Assembly (NCBI GenBank): GCA_028023455.1
Contig: JAQFVV010012506.1
Span: 1,788,714-1,852,713, forward strand
Reading direction: 5' to 3'
DNA from: Epiperipatus broadwayi
Lineage: Eukaryota; Onychophora; Udeonychophora; Euonychophora; Peripatidae
DNA: 64,000 bases
The notes beneath the pieces were generated by a model that made no database searches, was not told the DNA's origin, and saw only the letters and a program-made list of their open reading frames with translations. A program made the position numbers and the translations under genes. This document shows positions 1 through 12,580 of the stretch, piece by piece; the stretch's first letter is position 1; each line of letters begins with the position of its first letter.

Positions 1-3000
1 TTCTAAAAATATATTCAGATTTGCGTCATTCACTTTTATCAGTGATGTCTATTTGCTCTCTACATATATTTAAATTTGGATAATTTACATCTTTCTACTT
101 ATCGTTGTAAAATTTACAGTTATATATATATTATAATTATTGATAATAAATAATTAAGTTTTGGTATTAATTTATTCTTGTTTTTATTTTGTAGAATTTC
201 TGATATAAATAGCCTAAATCATCTGCAGATTAGTTCTTTAATAAACAAGATTAGTTGCTAATGCTTTTTTCAAGGAAGATATGATCAATTGCTTAAAGTC
301 AAACAGACAAGAAGCAGACAACAAATAATATTGGCCTTCGTATAAAATATATGATAATTGATTTTAGATTGAAAAGAAGAAACTAATAAATAAATCCATT
401 ATTTGAAAAAAGTAAAAATGCCTTTATGAATCATTTATTCTGCATTCTTTATATATTAAAGAATAAATATATTGTGATACTTGGAAAAATATAACATTAC
501 AAAATTTGAAGGAGAAACAACAACAACAAAAATAATATAAAAAAAATTATAATAATAAGAAAAATATAAAATTAAAAAAAAAGAAGAAGAAAAAAGAAGG
601 AAAAAAAGTGAAATAATAAAAAGAAAAATGAGGATAGAAATGTTTATTTTCTCTTTTTAAATATAATGTTTTATAGCACTTTGTTTTTTTTTATTCATAT
701 AAAAATAACATATTATTTACAATTTCTTTTATTTATTTTACTTAAGAACCATCTATTGTAGTTTGAATAATCAATAGACATTAGATGATATCTTCCCAGA
801 CCAGATTCTGAGAGGTTTTTGATGTATACCAACTTTAATAGATAGTTTCTTATGTAGGTTATATAAGTTTCTTTACAATTTGATTTATAGAAATTTATCG
901 TATCCATATACACACATGCCATATTATAAGGATTGCATTATAATAAGTACTATGCTAAATATTGATAATTATTCATATGTTTAAACAATATTATTAACAC
1001 TTTATTATTATATAATTCAATATCTAGAATTAGCTCTTTTCTGTATATTACCTATATAAATGTTTGGATTTATTGAGAATAATTTCTATTTATATAATAT
1101 TGTAAATAAGCTATTTCCCAAGACTGCATGATCTTTTTGTTGTTGTTGTTGAAAGCAATTTACAAAATCACAATTATTAGTCAAAGAATAATAAAGCTAA
1201 AAAAAAAAGATTAAAAAAAAGATATCAAAAGTCAAAATATTTATAATTCAATCTTTTTAAGGAAAACAAGATATTTTTGATATTATTTTGAATATAAGAA
1301 AAAAAAGTCAACCCTATATTGATAGCCAGTTCTATATGTGTTAGAACCAGATTGAGTTAATAGTCTTCACAATCATAATTAAATTTTAGAATGACATTTC
1401 AAAAATGCACTTGAAGCTATTGTATGTATGTTTTTTTATAATGATTAGAAGTTTAGGTACTTTTAATCCATTGATAATAGTAATATTTTTGAATTCTGTG
1501 ATTTGATTTTGCAATTGAAAAATTGATAAAACGAAGTACATCCATAATTTAATTGGTAATGCACCATCTTTGAATAATGTTTTAATTAAACATGCAAATG
1601 TAAATATACACTTATATAAATTAAAAAAGTAGAGAAGATAATAAAGAGTAAATGAAACAATACTTTGGTTTTAATACTTACCATAAAAAATTATTTATTA
1701 TATTCCATTTGCAATTTTATAAATTTTATGTCCTATTTATTAATTTTGAATATTAAAAAAATAAAATTTAATTTAATATAATAAAAGGAGCTTAATCGAA
1801 TTCTACTGAGATAACTCCACAGAAACTTGAATCCTGCCAAATACAATATTTTAAGGCACACTGAAAGTAGATTTACAGTTGTGTATGTGGAAGTGTTATT
1901 TTTATGAAATAAATAAACTAATACAAGACTAATACAAAAACTAAACATGTAATAAAATTTTCATAATGTGTTTAACATTAAACTAAAATATAAAATCACA
2001 AAGTGTGTTAGCTTACAGTATGTGCATGAACGCCCATGTTTTGCAATATTAATATATTTTGATTCAAATCTAGGTTGAATAAACTGAAATTTTTTTCAGT
2101 TGGCTGATTTTTTCAGGTTGCAGGCCCTGTAACTAAAGCCTATTAATCATACAACATTCATCAGTGAATAGGTATTTAGCTATGCTAAACAAAAGAATGA
2201 TAATAATTTGCCCTTCTTGACCATTGATTAAGAATTGTCTTCTTCACTGGTATTTTATGAAGAGCTATGGCTATTTTACTGATTTAAAAGATGTTCTATA
2301 TTTTATCTGTATTTATTTAAAATGTAATTGCTTTATATATATTTTACAGTAACGAATTTATAAAAATTGAATATCTTTTGAAGCAATTTAGATAGTATGA
2401 GAGGTTTATATTACTAAAAAAAAAAAAGAGAAATGTATTTATTATATATAAAAATTTCAAGTTTATAATAAAACCTTTGTTATTTTAAGGCACTTTTTTC
2501 TTTTTTTAAAAAAGTCTATTATTCTATAATCTTTTAATTTTAAATTTCTGGAAAATTAATTTTGTAGTTATTTTATAATAATAAAATGATTAATCATTTG
2601 GGATTATTGGAATATGATTTATACTTGAAATATTTTATAATTTTTTTCATCTATTTTTATTTTATACAAATAATAAAATCAACCATTTATTTATTCTAGC
2701 TATCAATGAATGTTATGTAACTGCTGTTTCTAAAATGATATACACTGATAACATTTTCTCACACTATCACTTCTTGAATAATGGAAGAAACGAATGGAAT
2801 CAAATCCATACAATACAAAGAAGTTATAATATTGTGTGTTACCAGGGTGTGACAGCAGTTTATATATCTTGGAAATAACTTGTGCCTTTTTTTTTTTCAT
2901 TCTTATCAATGCAATTATTACATTGATTCTACAAAGTAATATAGTCTAAAATTATGCTGGTGGTAACTAGACATCAGCTCAAAAATATTGCTGACACCTT

Positions 3001-3043
3001 ATAGATATATTTTTTCATTTCCTAAATAACTTATTTAATGCAA
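1..3043. other. AT-rich noncoding DNA, no supported gene
   Basis: I see no coding region, RNA gene or well-defined transposon here. Purine-rich runs at 520-620, short A/T homopolymers and many stop codons on all frames suggest intergenic or intronic DNA. An open stretch of about 59 codons (2700-2878, plus) follows an acceptor-like TTATTCTAG, but runs of that length are expected by chance at this base composition. The short open frames at 713-922 and 1733-1948 (minus) show no motif. Confidence 0.6.
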
Positions 3044-3596
3044 TGTAATAACTGAAACACACAGGCTTATTATATACCTGTGTCTATATATGTAATATAT
3101 AGGGTATATGAGCACAGACTTTCACATGACCCATGTTATGCTATTGAGGTAGTATCCTATGAGATATTAGCTCAATGTATTCATCTTGCCACTTGTAAAC
3201 TCACTTCATAGTCTCATGATTTTTATTAGATATTTATTCATTTAATTTATGGAATTGAACCATATTGTTATTTATTAATACACTTGAACACATATATGTG
3301 AAAAGATAAATGATCACTAATATACGTATTTCATGCTAAACCAGCAATCATCAGTTGGTCCAGATTAGCATCTCTACACATAAAGTGCTCAGATATATAT
3401 CAAGATAGCCAATCCTCATACTTTAATGGACAGGCTTCAGTCTATTCCACATGCCAACTCTTTAACCATCCATCCAATTGAAAATCTGATGATGAGATGC
3501 TCAAAGGTGACCCTGAGACCGAGATTTTTGTTACACCCATGTTGAACCTAAGGTCATTCTGACCCCTATGTACAGGACATAATCTGTTTAATACAT
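3044..3596 (+). repeat. Long-TIR repeat family, copy 1 of a tandem pair
   Basis: This is a member of a dispersed family whose terminal part reads 'GAGCACAGACTTTCACATG'. Further in come a block with 'ATCATCAGTTGGTCCAGAT' and a block 'TTTAATGGACAGGCTTCA'. It is followed directly by a second copy in the same orientation. Compared with that copy it carries roughly 100 extra bases near 3140-3260. It has no coding capacity. Related copies lie at 12.4, 18.6, 19.0, 26.9, 31.2 and 50.4 kb. Orientation is nominal. Confidence 0.75.
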
Positions 3597-3625
3597 ATAC
3601 AAGGGATAGGCAGATATCTCTACTA

Positions 3626-4069
3626 TGTAATAACTAAAACACACAGGCTTATTATATACCTATATCTATATATGTAATATATAGGGTATATGAGCACAGA
3701 CTTTCACATGACCCATCACTCTCCACACTATCTCATAACATTGATACACTTGGAAACATATATGTTGAAAAGATAAATAATCACCAATATATGTATTTCA
3801 TGCTAAACCAGCAATCATCAGTTGGTCCAGATTACATCTCTACACATATATGCTATAAATGCTCACATATATATTAAGGTAGCCAATCCTCATATTTTAA
3901 TGGACAGGCTTCAATCTACTCCACCCTCCAACTCTTCAACCGTCCATCCAATTGAAAATCTGATGATGGAATGCTCAAAGGTCACCCTGAGGTGAGATTC
4001 TCATTACACCCATGTTGACCTAAGGTCAATCTGACCCCTCATGTACAGGACATAATCTATTTAATACAT
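3626..4069 (+). repeat. Long-TIR repeat family, copy 2 of a tandem pair
   Basis: Direct repeat of the preceding unit. Both units start with TGTAATAACT(A/G)AAACACAC and end with ACAGGACATAATCT plus TTTAATACAT, so unit boundaries are well defined. Copies differ by scattered substitutions and small indels. A tandem duplication, or two insertions of the same element, would explain it. Confidence 0.75.
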
Positions 4070-7000
4070 TCAGATATTAAAAATATTTTTATTATAATAT
4101 GTTAGTAAAATACGGGTTATATTTTAATCTGCTTTTTGTTTCTCATTGTTTACATTTTTTATAATATATATTGGAACTATTGTAATTTTAAAATGAAAAA
4201 AGTCTATTGATAATGTTGTATAATTGATTATTCAATTTCAAGATCATTTGTATCTTCGAGTTTTACTAATGAAGGAACAATAATAAAGGCAGAAAAACTA
4301 AAATCAAAAATGATAATTTTAAATACAAAAATTAAAATCTGAATTTGACATTTCAATTGTAGCAGGTTTTAATGATTTAAATAATTTGTTTAAAGCTTAA
4401 ATGAAGCATAAAATGTTAAACCATCTAAAAGTAATACTTTGATTTAAATTTTTTGTTCCATTCATATTTTGATTGACAAAAAAAAATCAATTTATTCCTT
4501 TCTAATCTCATCATACAAATTTCTTGAAATTAATTATCTCAGTTATTTCTTAATAATACTGCCATTCAAATAAATGTTGTGATGAACCCATGGTTAAGCA
4601 AAACTCACTAACAATTTGGATAATAATTTATCAAAATCTGTTATAATTTTTTTTTTTATGGCGAATTGATAGCAATAAAATTTCAATTGTTAAATAAATC
4701 AGTAATATTTAATTACGTTTCTGCTACTCTTTATATTTAATTGTTTCAGGAAATATAATTTTTATAAAAAATAATTAAGAAGCTTTAAGCTGTGATTTAT
4801 GACTACACTCTTTATTTATGAGGACTTTAAAAATTAGACTTTGAAAAATCTCATACTTTTCTGATTCTAGAGATCTGAAACAATAAGCATATTGCATATA
4901 GATAATTTATAATATAAATTTTAATCAAATTGTTTTCACAATTTTATTATAAGGAGGTTTTCAATATATTCTTTGTTGAATTTATAATTATTGTATTTTC
5001 TTTTAATTTTTCAGTGTGTGTTTATTGAAGGATAGAGAGTATTTTCTTCTATTATTTTTTGATGGATTATAATTAATATGTTTGTAAAATACATTGAGTT
5101 ATAATCTTATGAAATTTAAACCATGATAATATAAGACTCATGTGACGAATGATTATTTTTCAGTACCTGTGCCAGGCTTTTAAATATCACTAATTTTAAA
5201 TTGGAATAAATAAAAATTTATTAAGATAAAGTATGCACAGTTATTAAATATATTTTATAGACAATATGAACATATCGTGATAGTGAATTCTATCTATTAT
5301 TTTTAAACAATAACATTTTTTATAAATATTTTCATGTTAAGTTTATTAAAAATAAAGCTAAATATAGTTTCTATCTGGCCAAAGTGTAATAAAATGTCTG
5401 ATTATTTATTATAAAAAGCATCACATTTATAAATTTTATTTGTCACAATATCACATAGACAAACATCCTTGAGGAATTTAGTAGAACTGTGGACCTAGAG
5501 ATCAATGTTCATAAATGTTGCTTTCAGCACTGTTATTTCTTGTGCTTAAACTTCTTATGAATTTTCATGCAAAAATTTATTCATTTTTATATTTTACTTT
5601 CTCTTAAAGCAAACAAGTCTTGCTTTATATTCAGATAAGTAATTACTGATGTTTAACAGCTTAGAGTAGCTAATAAAAAGGGTCATTCTAAAAATAATAG
5701 TTTTATTCTACCAATGTTATAATCTATAGTTCAGAAGTTGTTAATTATATATACCCAGAGACATAGCGAAATGGTACTTTAAGAATTCAGACAAATATCT
5801 AGACTTTGTTTAATTGGGTTGCAATGTTATAATGCATTATAATAATCACAAATTTATTTCAGTGATTTCACACATTCATTGTGTTTGAGAGTCAATTAAA
5901 TACTAACATTTGATAAAGGTAAAAAGAAGTGCTATACATTATAACTTGCATAGAATAACAAGGAGGTTCTTATGGCTTTGTGTTTACTTAATATCTTATT
6001 TCATAATGGCTCAGTAAAAAGCACTGAAGTACTCTGATTATCTACCATATACTGTTAGATTATACAATCTTATCATATTTAATAGTCATAATTTATTTAT
6101 AAGATTATTAAAATAATTATGGTAAACTGTATATTTTATATTACAGAATTCCATATGCTATTTACTAAGATCACTAATTTTTGAATTTTATCTATGACAA
6201 TGCAAAATTCATAGATTTAAGATAATTAATTTAATAGCCATGTCAATTTTATCACATAGAATAAGTGATTTTATATATATCTGCATATCTATATATAATT
6301 TTAAATATTTTAGTATGATATGATTTAATGTATTTTTTCAGAGTGTATGGTTTTTAGAATTTTAATAAGACAAACTAAGATGAATTTACTAAAGTAGTAC
6401 AATAAATAATCAAAATATTATTATGATGGATTGCTGTTTGTTTCAATACCAAATGAGAATATGTTATCAGTAATATTAAAATTATTCAAAATAGCTTTTT
6501 TATTTTATTGTTAATATAAAACATAAAGGGATCAATATTCATAAGATTTCTATCTACTTCCCAAAACAGTCAATCGATATAGGCTTGTAGAATTTGTATA
6601 AAAAAAAAAAAACTATATACAATGGATTTTTAAATATTTTTTTTTTGAGAAACATATAAAATGACAATGAATGCTGAAACAAAATCTCTTGACTAATAAA
6701 ATATGAATTTCAAGACTAATACTCTTAACAAATTTAATTCAGGAAGTGATAACCAATTATTAAGATGTAAGATATATGTTAATACATAACTGCTCTTTGT
6801 CTTATTCTCTCTTAATTTTCTTTTTTTCATTTATCTTACTATCACTTGGTATTTTTTCTCATTCTTTTGTTATAGTACTAAATTCAATCATCTAGATTAG
6901 AATAAAATCTAGTTATCATCTTATACTATTGGTTTTTTTTTTTACAATAATAATGACAATAAGAGTATATATTTTTTTAGCCAAATTTTTATTTTTTTAT

Positions 7001-8020
7001 TACACTCTCAGTGTGATCGGATTCCATTTTTTTTGTTTTGTTTTCTATATTACTTATTTTTCTACTTTTTTTTTTTTAGAATTAGAATGCCATACTTATA
7101 TAGGAATGGTTTCTAGTAATTTGTCAATTTGAAAATTGGCATCTCAAATAATTAAAGAGAAAAGAATTGCGACAGAATTAATTAGAATCATTGAGCGAAA
7201 TAGGTGTTCTTTAAGTTACAATGTCATTAAAAGATTAATAATGTTTTTTTTTTTTTAAAAAAAAAAGTTTAAATGTATAATTTTTAACAGAATTTGACAT
7301 TTTTATAATCAATTAAAATTAAAAAAACCAATGTACCTATCAAAAATTTATTTGAAATTTTAAAAGGATGTAAATATTTTTCACACATATTTTATTAAGT
7401 TAGACAATGTTTAATTAAATAAATAAAATTGCTATTATTTATAACATTTTAAAATATAAATCTTTTTTTTTTTCATATTTAAAATTTAAAAAAAAAGGAT
7501 TAAAAAGATTTATAAATTGTAGTTAAACTTATATACTTTGAAACTATAAATTAATTATTAAACCAGAAGTACTTTTTATTTTGAATATTGTTTGTTAGTA
7601 GAATTGTTTACAAATTTTTATCATTTTTCTATTAGTATGTATTTTAAATAACAAAAACATTATAAGTATAATTTAAAAATCATCAGTAGAATTTAAATAA
7701 TGATTTTAATATATTTTAATTAAAATTTATTTATATATAAGTTGTTATATATATATATATAATTAAAAATAGATTAAAATCACTAAGTAATTTATACTGA
7801 TGATATATTTTTGCCGTATATGCTCTTTTGCATCTATAGCATCTCCTTTTTTTACACTCATTGAAACATTTCTATTTTATTATTTCAATATTTTAAGACA
7901 TTTTTAGTTACATCATTTTCAGGATGCTTTTTATAACAAACATATATATATATGATGGAATAATTATTGTAATAAAATAATGAAAAATAATGATGATATT
8001 ATATTTATAAATAACTATAA
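4070..8020. other. AT-rich noncoding DNA
   Basis: Nothing recognisable beyond A/T homopolymers and a short (TA)n near 7745-7760. The open frame at 6929-7132 encodes a low-complexity Phe-rich string from poly-T DNA and is not a gene. Confidence 0.6.
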
Positions 8021-8061
8021 TAAACTACACTTGATCACCACTTCTTATGCTTGCTCATATC
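8021..8061 (+). repeat. Block shared with the HHR-repeat unit at 14.8 kb
   Basis: This 41-bp stretch directly upstream of the PLE coding remnant aligns without gaps to 14837-14877 at 34 of 41 positions (hand alignment). The shared core includes 'TGATCACCA' followed by 'TTCTTATGCT'. It suggests that the PLE terminal region and the hammerhead-containing repeat belong to one element system, or that the repeat was derived from a PLE flank. Confidence 0.55.
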
Positions 8062-8097
8062 CAAGGCATCTTTCTATAAAATTTGTGTTAGACGTAG

Positions 8098-8916
8098 GGG
8101 GGGTTAGATTTTGGTAAATTAAATTTTTTAGATCTTTTGGTGATTAGAAATGTAGAGACTAATTGTTTACTGTGCAGTCATTTTGTTAAAAGTAAAGAAT
8201 TAAGATCTATAATTAAACCTGATAGCTATCAGTCTGTATCTCATAAAGTAGCTGCTTTAAGGAATTATTGTCATAGGAATAATAAATTAAATAATTCTAG
8301 TGGGGTAGCTTTGTTTCAGAAATATCAATTCTATAAAGATTACTTGAGTGTTGGATACTCTGATAAATTTGTTAAAAATATTTTATTTAATAGTAATATT
8401 TGTAAGGATGTAAAGGTTAAAGAAAAATATGATTTTATTTCTTTGCCATTTAAATTGTCTTCTTATAAAATTGTATGTAGAAATAATAAATTGTTTGGAA
8501 ATAAGAAAATTGCTTGGATAAGGGGTGTTGCATTGAATAATTTATTAAATAATACAAAAGAAATTTTTGATAGAAAGACTATTCCTGGTGCAGTATATTT
8601 GATCCCTTGTTTATTTTGTAAGAAGGTTTACATAGGTCAGAGTAGTTTGACTTTAAATGAAAAAATAAAGGTTCATAAAAGTATAGTTAAAAATAGATAT
8701 CTTAGTTCTGCTTAGTATGTCCATGAAAAAAATATAGGCCACACTATTGATTTTGATGAAGCTAAGGTTGTCTTCTTTGAGAGAAATAAAATCAAAAGAA
8801 GAATTAAAGAATCTTTATTATTGAAAATTTATTATTCTGAAGCAATTAATTTATTTAAGAGCTCTTTTAATATTAAGGGTGGATGGGAAGTGAATGGATT
8901 TGTGGGTAGTTTTTAA
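8098..8916 (+). pseudogene. Penelope-like retroelement ORF, C-terminal part with GIY-YIG endonuclease
   Basis: PLE proteins join a reverse transcriptase to a C-terminal GIY-YIG endonuclease used for insertion. This frame is open from 8098 (TAG at 8095) to TAA at 8914-8916, with one in-frame TAG at 8713-8715. The first part resembles the end of the PLE RT and linker ('FLDLLVIRN', then a block with 'YKDYLSVGYSDKFV'). The GIY-YIG core follows: 'GAVYLIPCLFCKKVYIGQSS' at about 8584-8643, then a conserved His in 'EKIKVHKS'. After the stop comes 'HEKNIGHTIDFDEA' and the expected acidic residue in 'VVFFERN', ending in 'GGWEVNGFVGSF'. The GIY motif reads AVY while YIG is intact. The RT palm domain and its catalytic Asp residues are absent, so this is a 5'-truncated copy. 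A usable start codon is not evident. Codons are A/T-rich like the surroundings. The element is confidently PLE and clearly non-autonomous as it stands. Confidence 0.88.
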
Positions 8917-9085
8917 TATTATATATATTGTGTAGTTTTTGTAGTTCTTTACACTTGAGAAGTCTGCTTGTAGCAGTGAAACCTTTGGTAAATGTTTTAA
9001 TATTATTTTTATGCTGGTCTGGTTTAATTTTGGATTTGGGGTAGTTTTGATTATATATTGACTAGTTTAGCTTTATGCTTGTAAT

Positions 9086-9088
<3 letters not shown>
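8917..9088 (+). mobile_element. 3' untranslated tail of the PLE copy
   Basis: Non-coding sequence between the PLE stop codon and a long (TA)n tract. It contains a small hairpin (CTGC/GCAG arms in 'TCTGCTTGTAGCAGTGAAAC', about 8960-8981). Upstream of it is CTTGAGA, which only loosely resembles the hammerhead CUGANGA box. I treat this as a possible decayed HHR, not a call. Confidence 0.5.

Positions 9089-9160
<72 letters not shown>
9089..9160. repeat. (TA)n microsatellite at the PLE 3' boundary
   Basis: About 36 TA units directly abut the end of the PLE copy. Other (TA)n tracts in this window also sit at edges of PLE- or HHR-related repeats (25.2, 57.6, 63.6 and 63.8 kb). Confidence 0.95.
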
Positions 9161-9162
<2 letters not shown>

Positions 9163-11028
9163 GTATAGATTGAAAGAAAATAAAAATGAGAGATAATTAA
9201 TCATACCCTGAAGCTTTTATTAAATTAATTTTATTATAATTTTTTTTATATGATTTATATATAATTTTTATTATTCTTCATTCAATTATTTTTACTTAAA
9301 ATTGTTGTGAAATTAACTTAATTATTTTATTCTCATATTCATTGAGAATAACTTGATTGGGCGTTTCTCTCACAAAAAAAAAAGAATTGCCATTCTGCTG
9401 CTTTTGGATTACTGTTTTATTGTTACTTCAGACCGTCAGCTAAAATCTAAGATTTTATTGTTTATGACAGAAAAAAACAGCCAGAAGACATTCACTTTTT
9501 TCTGGTCTAGTTTTCATGCAAATTATTTGCAATAATAAAATATATGATTTTTGTTTATTTATAAAATATTTTTGATTATATGTATATGCTAATTAATTGA
9601 TAATTATATTTCATTTATTTATTTATCTTTATTTTTAGAAATAGAAGTTAATAAACTTGAGCATAAATAAACAAAGGAAATTACAATGTGTGTAATGTCA
9701 TCATTGACATAGTGTTAAAACATTTCTAAATATTGTAATAATTATAAAGCAAATATCAGTTTTTAAAACAGAATTTGATAGATGTATCATAAATACATAT
9801 TTGTTTGTTTGCATTTAAAGAAAAAACTTAAAATAAAAATGAATTTATTTATTTTCTGAGAGTTTACCTTCACATTGATATATGACCATTTTGTAATGTA
9901 ATTACAATCTTTGTTCATATTTACAAGTCAGTTTTAAAATATTTAAAAAGGTCAAATGTAATGTTTTAAGATATTATTTATTTATAAAATTAAATTAAAA
10001 AGAAATCAAATCCAATTTATTGAGTATAGTACAAAGTAAAGATTTTATACAGAAGTGAAAGGTTAAGCATTTTCAAAAACTCTTACCAGATGGAGTAATA
10101 AAAAATGTCAGAATTTAAAATATTAATTTGTTAGTTAAATAATGATTTATACTTTTTGTAAACTTTATTTTAATATACCTATACAATATTACTAACATCT
10201 TTTTTTCAATGATGTGTTTTTTTTGTTCTGAGATCTGAAATTATCTTATCTATTTAAAATTTCTTCATAAATATAAATATTTTTTTAATCTCTTTTATAT
10301 ATATATATATATTGATTGTTCATGTAAATCTATTATTATTTTGAAAATTTAATAAATTAATATTCATTTATCATATAACCAAATTGAAGTGATGTAAACT
10401 TTTCAAATCTTGTTTTACATTCTTTCTATAGTTGTTATATGAAATAAAGATTGAACCGATCAAGTGGATCAATTTTTACTGTATATAACAATCTAAGAAA
10501 GAATGTTGATGATGATTTTAATGATTTATGTTACTTAAATTTACTTATAGACAGTATTTATATTTAACATTATTATTTGCTTTTGCATTTAAATAATTAT
10601 AAATTTTTTTATTTGTTAATATTGTAAAGTGGTTTGTATTTATGAATATATATTGCTTTTATTATTTATCCTTTCATAATAATTTTTACAAATTCAATCC
10701 TCATATTTTGAGACTATAATGTTTATGATTTCACATCTGCAAATAACTATTTTTTTAATATTTAATTATGGTCATATTGACCTAAATTATTTTTAACAAT
10801 TTTCAATATAAGTTGCTATTATTTTATTGTTATAGCATTTTTAAAATTTTATTATATATATGTCTTATGTTTCCACTGTCTTTATTTATTTAATATTTGA
10901 TTCATTTTTATATTAGACTCTTTAAAATACAAATTGTATTGTTTGTTTGAATTTTTTATTTATTTATTTATTTATTGGTAATTTTTTTTTATGTATTTTT
11001 TTTTATTAAACTGTCAAACATCACATAA
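9161..11028. other. AT-rich noncoding DNA
   Basis: No gene or element recognised. The open frame at 9353-9535 has no motif and is probably chance. Confidence 0.6.
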
Positions 11029-11215
11029 GCAGTGCTTTCAGATCCAAGACTCCTCACTAATGAAAACCACAAGCTAGAAACTAGTCTGGGGATATTTGTT
11101 GAATAGGCATTAGATAGAGATTTTATGCACAAACCTTCCTGCATCCATTGATTACTCTGGTTTGCACAGGGTGGCACTACTGCATGGAGAGTTTTGCCTG
11201 TTTTAATAATAAACA
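11029..11215 (+). mobile_element. HHR-repeat family 1, partial copy
   Basis: Homologous to the units at 14.4-15.5 kb: starts near 'GCAGTGCTTTCAGATCCAAG', runs through a hammerhead-like block and ends at 'GAGAGTTTTGCCTGTTTTAA'. Only the part around the ribozyme is present (about 190 bp of a ~455-bp unit). The minus-strand open frame across it (10989-11216) is an artefact of the repeat; the same frame recurs in the other copies. Confidence 0.8.
11051..11092 (+). ncRNA. Hammerhead ribozyme-like motif, core mutated
   Basis: Order: stem I 5' side TCCTCA (11051-11056), box CTAATGA (11057-11063), stem II region, GAAA (11077-11080), minimal stem III AC-TA-GT with cleavage-site C (11086), stem I 3' side TGGGGA (11087-11092). 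Stem I pairs over six positions with one G-U. The box has A where hammerheads need G5 (CUGANGA) and stem II is weak, so this copy should be inactive. Confidence 0.6.
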
Positions 11216-12399
11216 AAACAATATTATCAATCTTTTTTTAAATAAATTGATACTTTATTGCATTCTGGTGTAGTTTTTTAAAAAAAAAAAATTATAGGAT
11301 TCAATAATAAAAAATTACATGTCTCTTCAAAACTTATTATAATAGTTTTATTGGAACTGTTTTATGAATTAAAATGAGAAGCAAAGGGAATAAACATTAA
11401 TGGACATTATTAAGTCTTCTAGATTTTGCAATTAATGTATAATTGTTTTTGAAAATAATGCTTTAGAGAACAAAAAATATTGCAAAAGTTATCAGATAAA
11501 AGCAAAAAAATAGAACTAAATATTAATGCTAAAAAACCAAAATAATGTTCAACAGGTTCTTTAAAAAAAGAAAGTAATAATTAATATAATTGGCTTAGAA
11601 AAAAGTTAGCAATTATAAATATCTTGATCAGATTATTAACACAAATAAAAACATAATGAATAACATTAACTATAGAATTAAACTTAGAAAATATTCTTTG
11701 CTAGAAATTATTTAATATTAAAATAGAAAGTGTCTATGTGTTTGAAAATAAAATTATTAATAAATATATTCTACTAGAACTAATGTGTGGATCTAAGATG
11801 TAAATTAAAAAACAATAAAGACTTCAGACATTACAATGTAGTATAGAAATATTTATGTTGAAAAGAAGGGTTGAAAATGAAATACATAATTAAGAGTATT
11901 TCTGATATAATTAAAAGAATTAAAATGGTAAATCGAAGTTCAATTGAGCTTATTTATAGAAGATATGATAATAGATGTACAACAAAATTTTAATATTAAT
12001 ATTAAAAATTAAAAAAGATCTTGAGAGAGATTAGATATAAGATGAATGAGATAAATATATTTGATGGAGAAATATAAAGAAAAAAGCTTAATCATTGAAG
12101 AAAATGAGATAAACTTAGAGTGACTTTCATTCTGAATGTATCTGATAGTGAAGTAAAATGATGGTAATGATATATATATCAGATGCAGCTGGCTTTGGAA
12201 AGGCCATCTTTTTTTTAATTGGTTGCTTTAATAATTTTTTTTTAAAAATTTAATGTAAATTAAACAAAAGATTTTAATAAGTACAGACAACTGCTTAATA
12301 ATGGAATGATAGCATAAGTGACAAACGAAATAATTTTTTAATAAGACTATCAAAATAATTTTTTTTAATTGATTGCTTTAACAAAAAATTTTAAGATTT
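11216..12399. other. AT-rich noncoding DNA, possible transposon debris
   Basis: No confident feature. The purine-rich stretch at about 11830-12170 reads like heavily decayed LINE coding sequence on the plus strand but retains no diagnostic motif. Confidence 0.4.
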
Positions 12400-12580
12400 A
12401 ACATATAAGGGGTTTGAACTCAGACTTTCACATGAACCTCAACCATCCATGCTATCTCATATCATTGATACCCTTGACACATGTTGAAAATATGAGTGTG
12501 ATCAAGTGTATCAGTGGTATAAGATAGCATTGATGGTTGAGGGTCATATGAAAGTCTGAGTTCAAACCCTTATATATTAC
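12400..12580. repeat. Fold-back (inverted) terminal repeat of the long-TIR family
   Basis: Two ~80-bp arms face each other: the left arm contains 'GGTTTGAACTCAGACTTTCA' and the right arm its reverse complement, separated by only ~10-15 bases near 12488. The arms match the ends of the long-TIR repeats elsewhere, so this looks like an element that lost its middle. As RNA it would form a long hairpin. Confidence 0.75.

Noticed and set aside
2700-2878. Acceptor-like site followed by 59 open codons
   Set aside because: The frame is also open upstream of the acceptor and runs of this length are expected dozens of times by chance here; no domain recognised.
8955-8990. CTTGAGAAG - hairpin - GAAAC downstream of the PLE
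   Set aside because: The hairpin and GAAA fit, but the CUGANGA box is not present; could be a relic but is not supportable.
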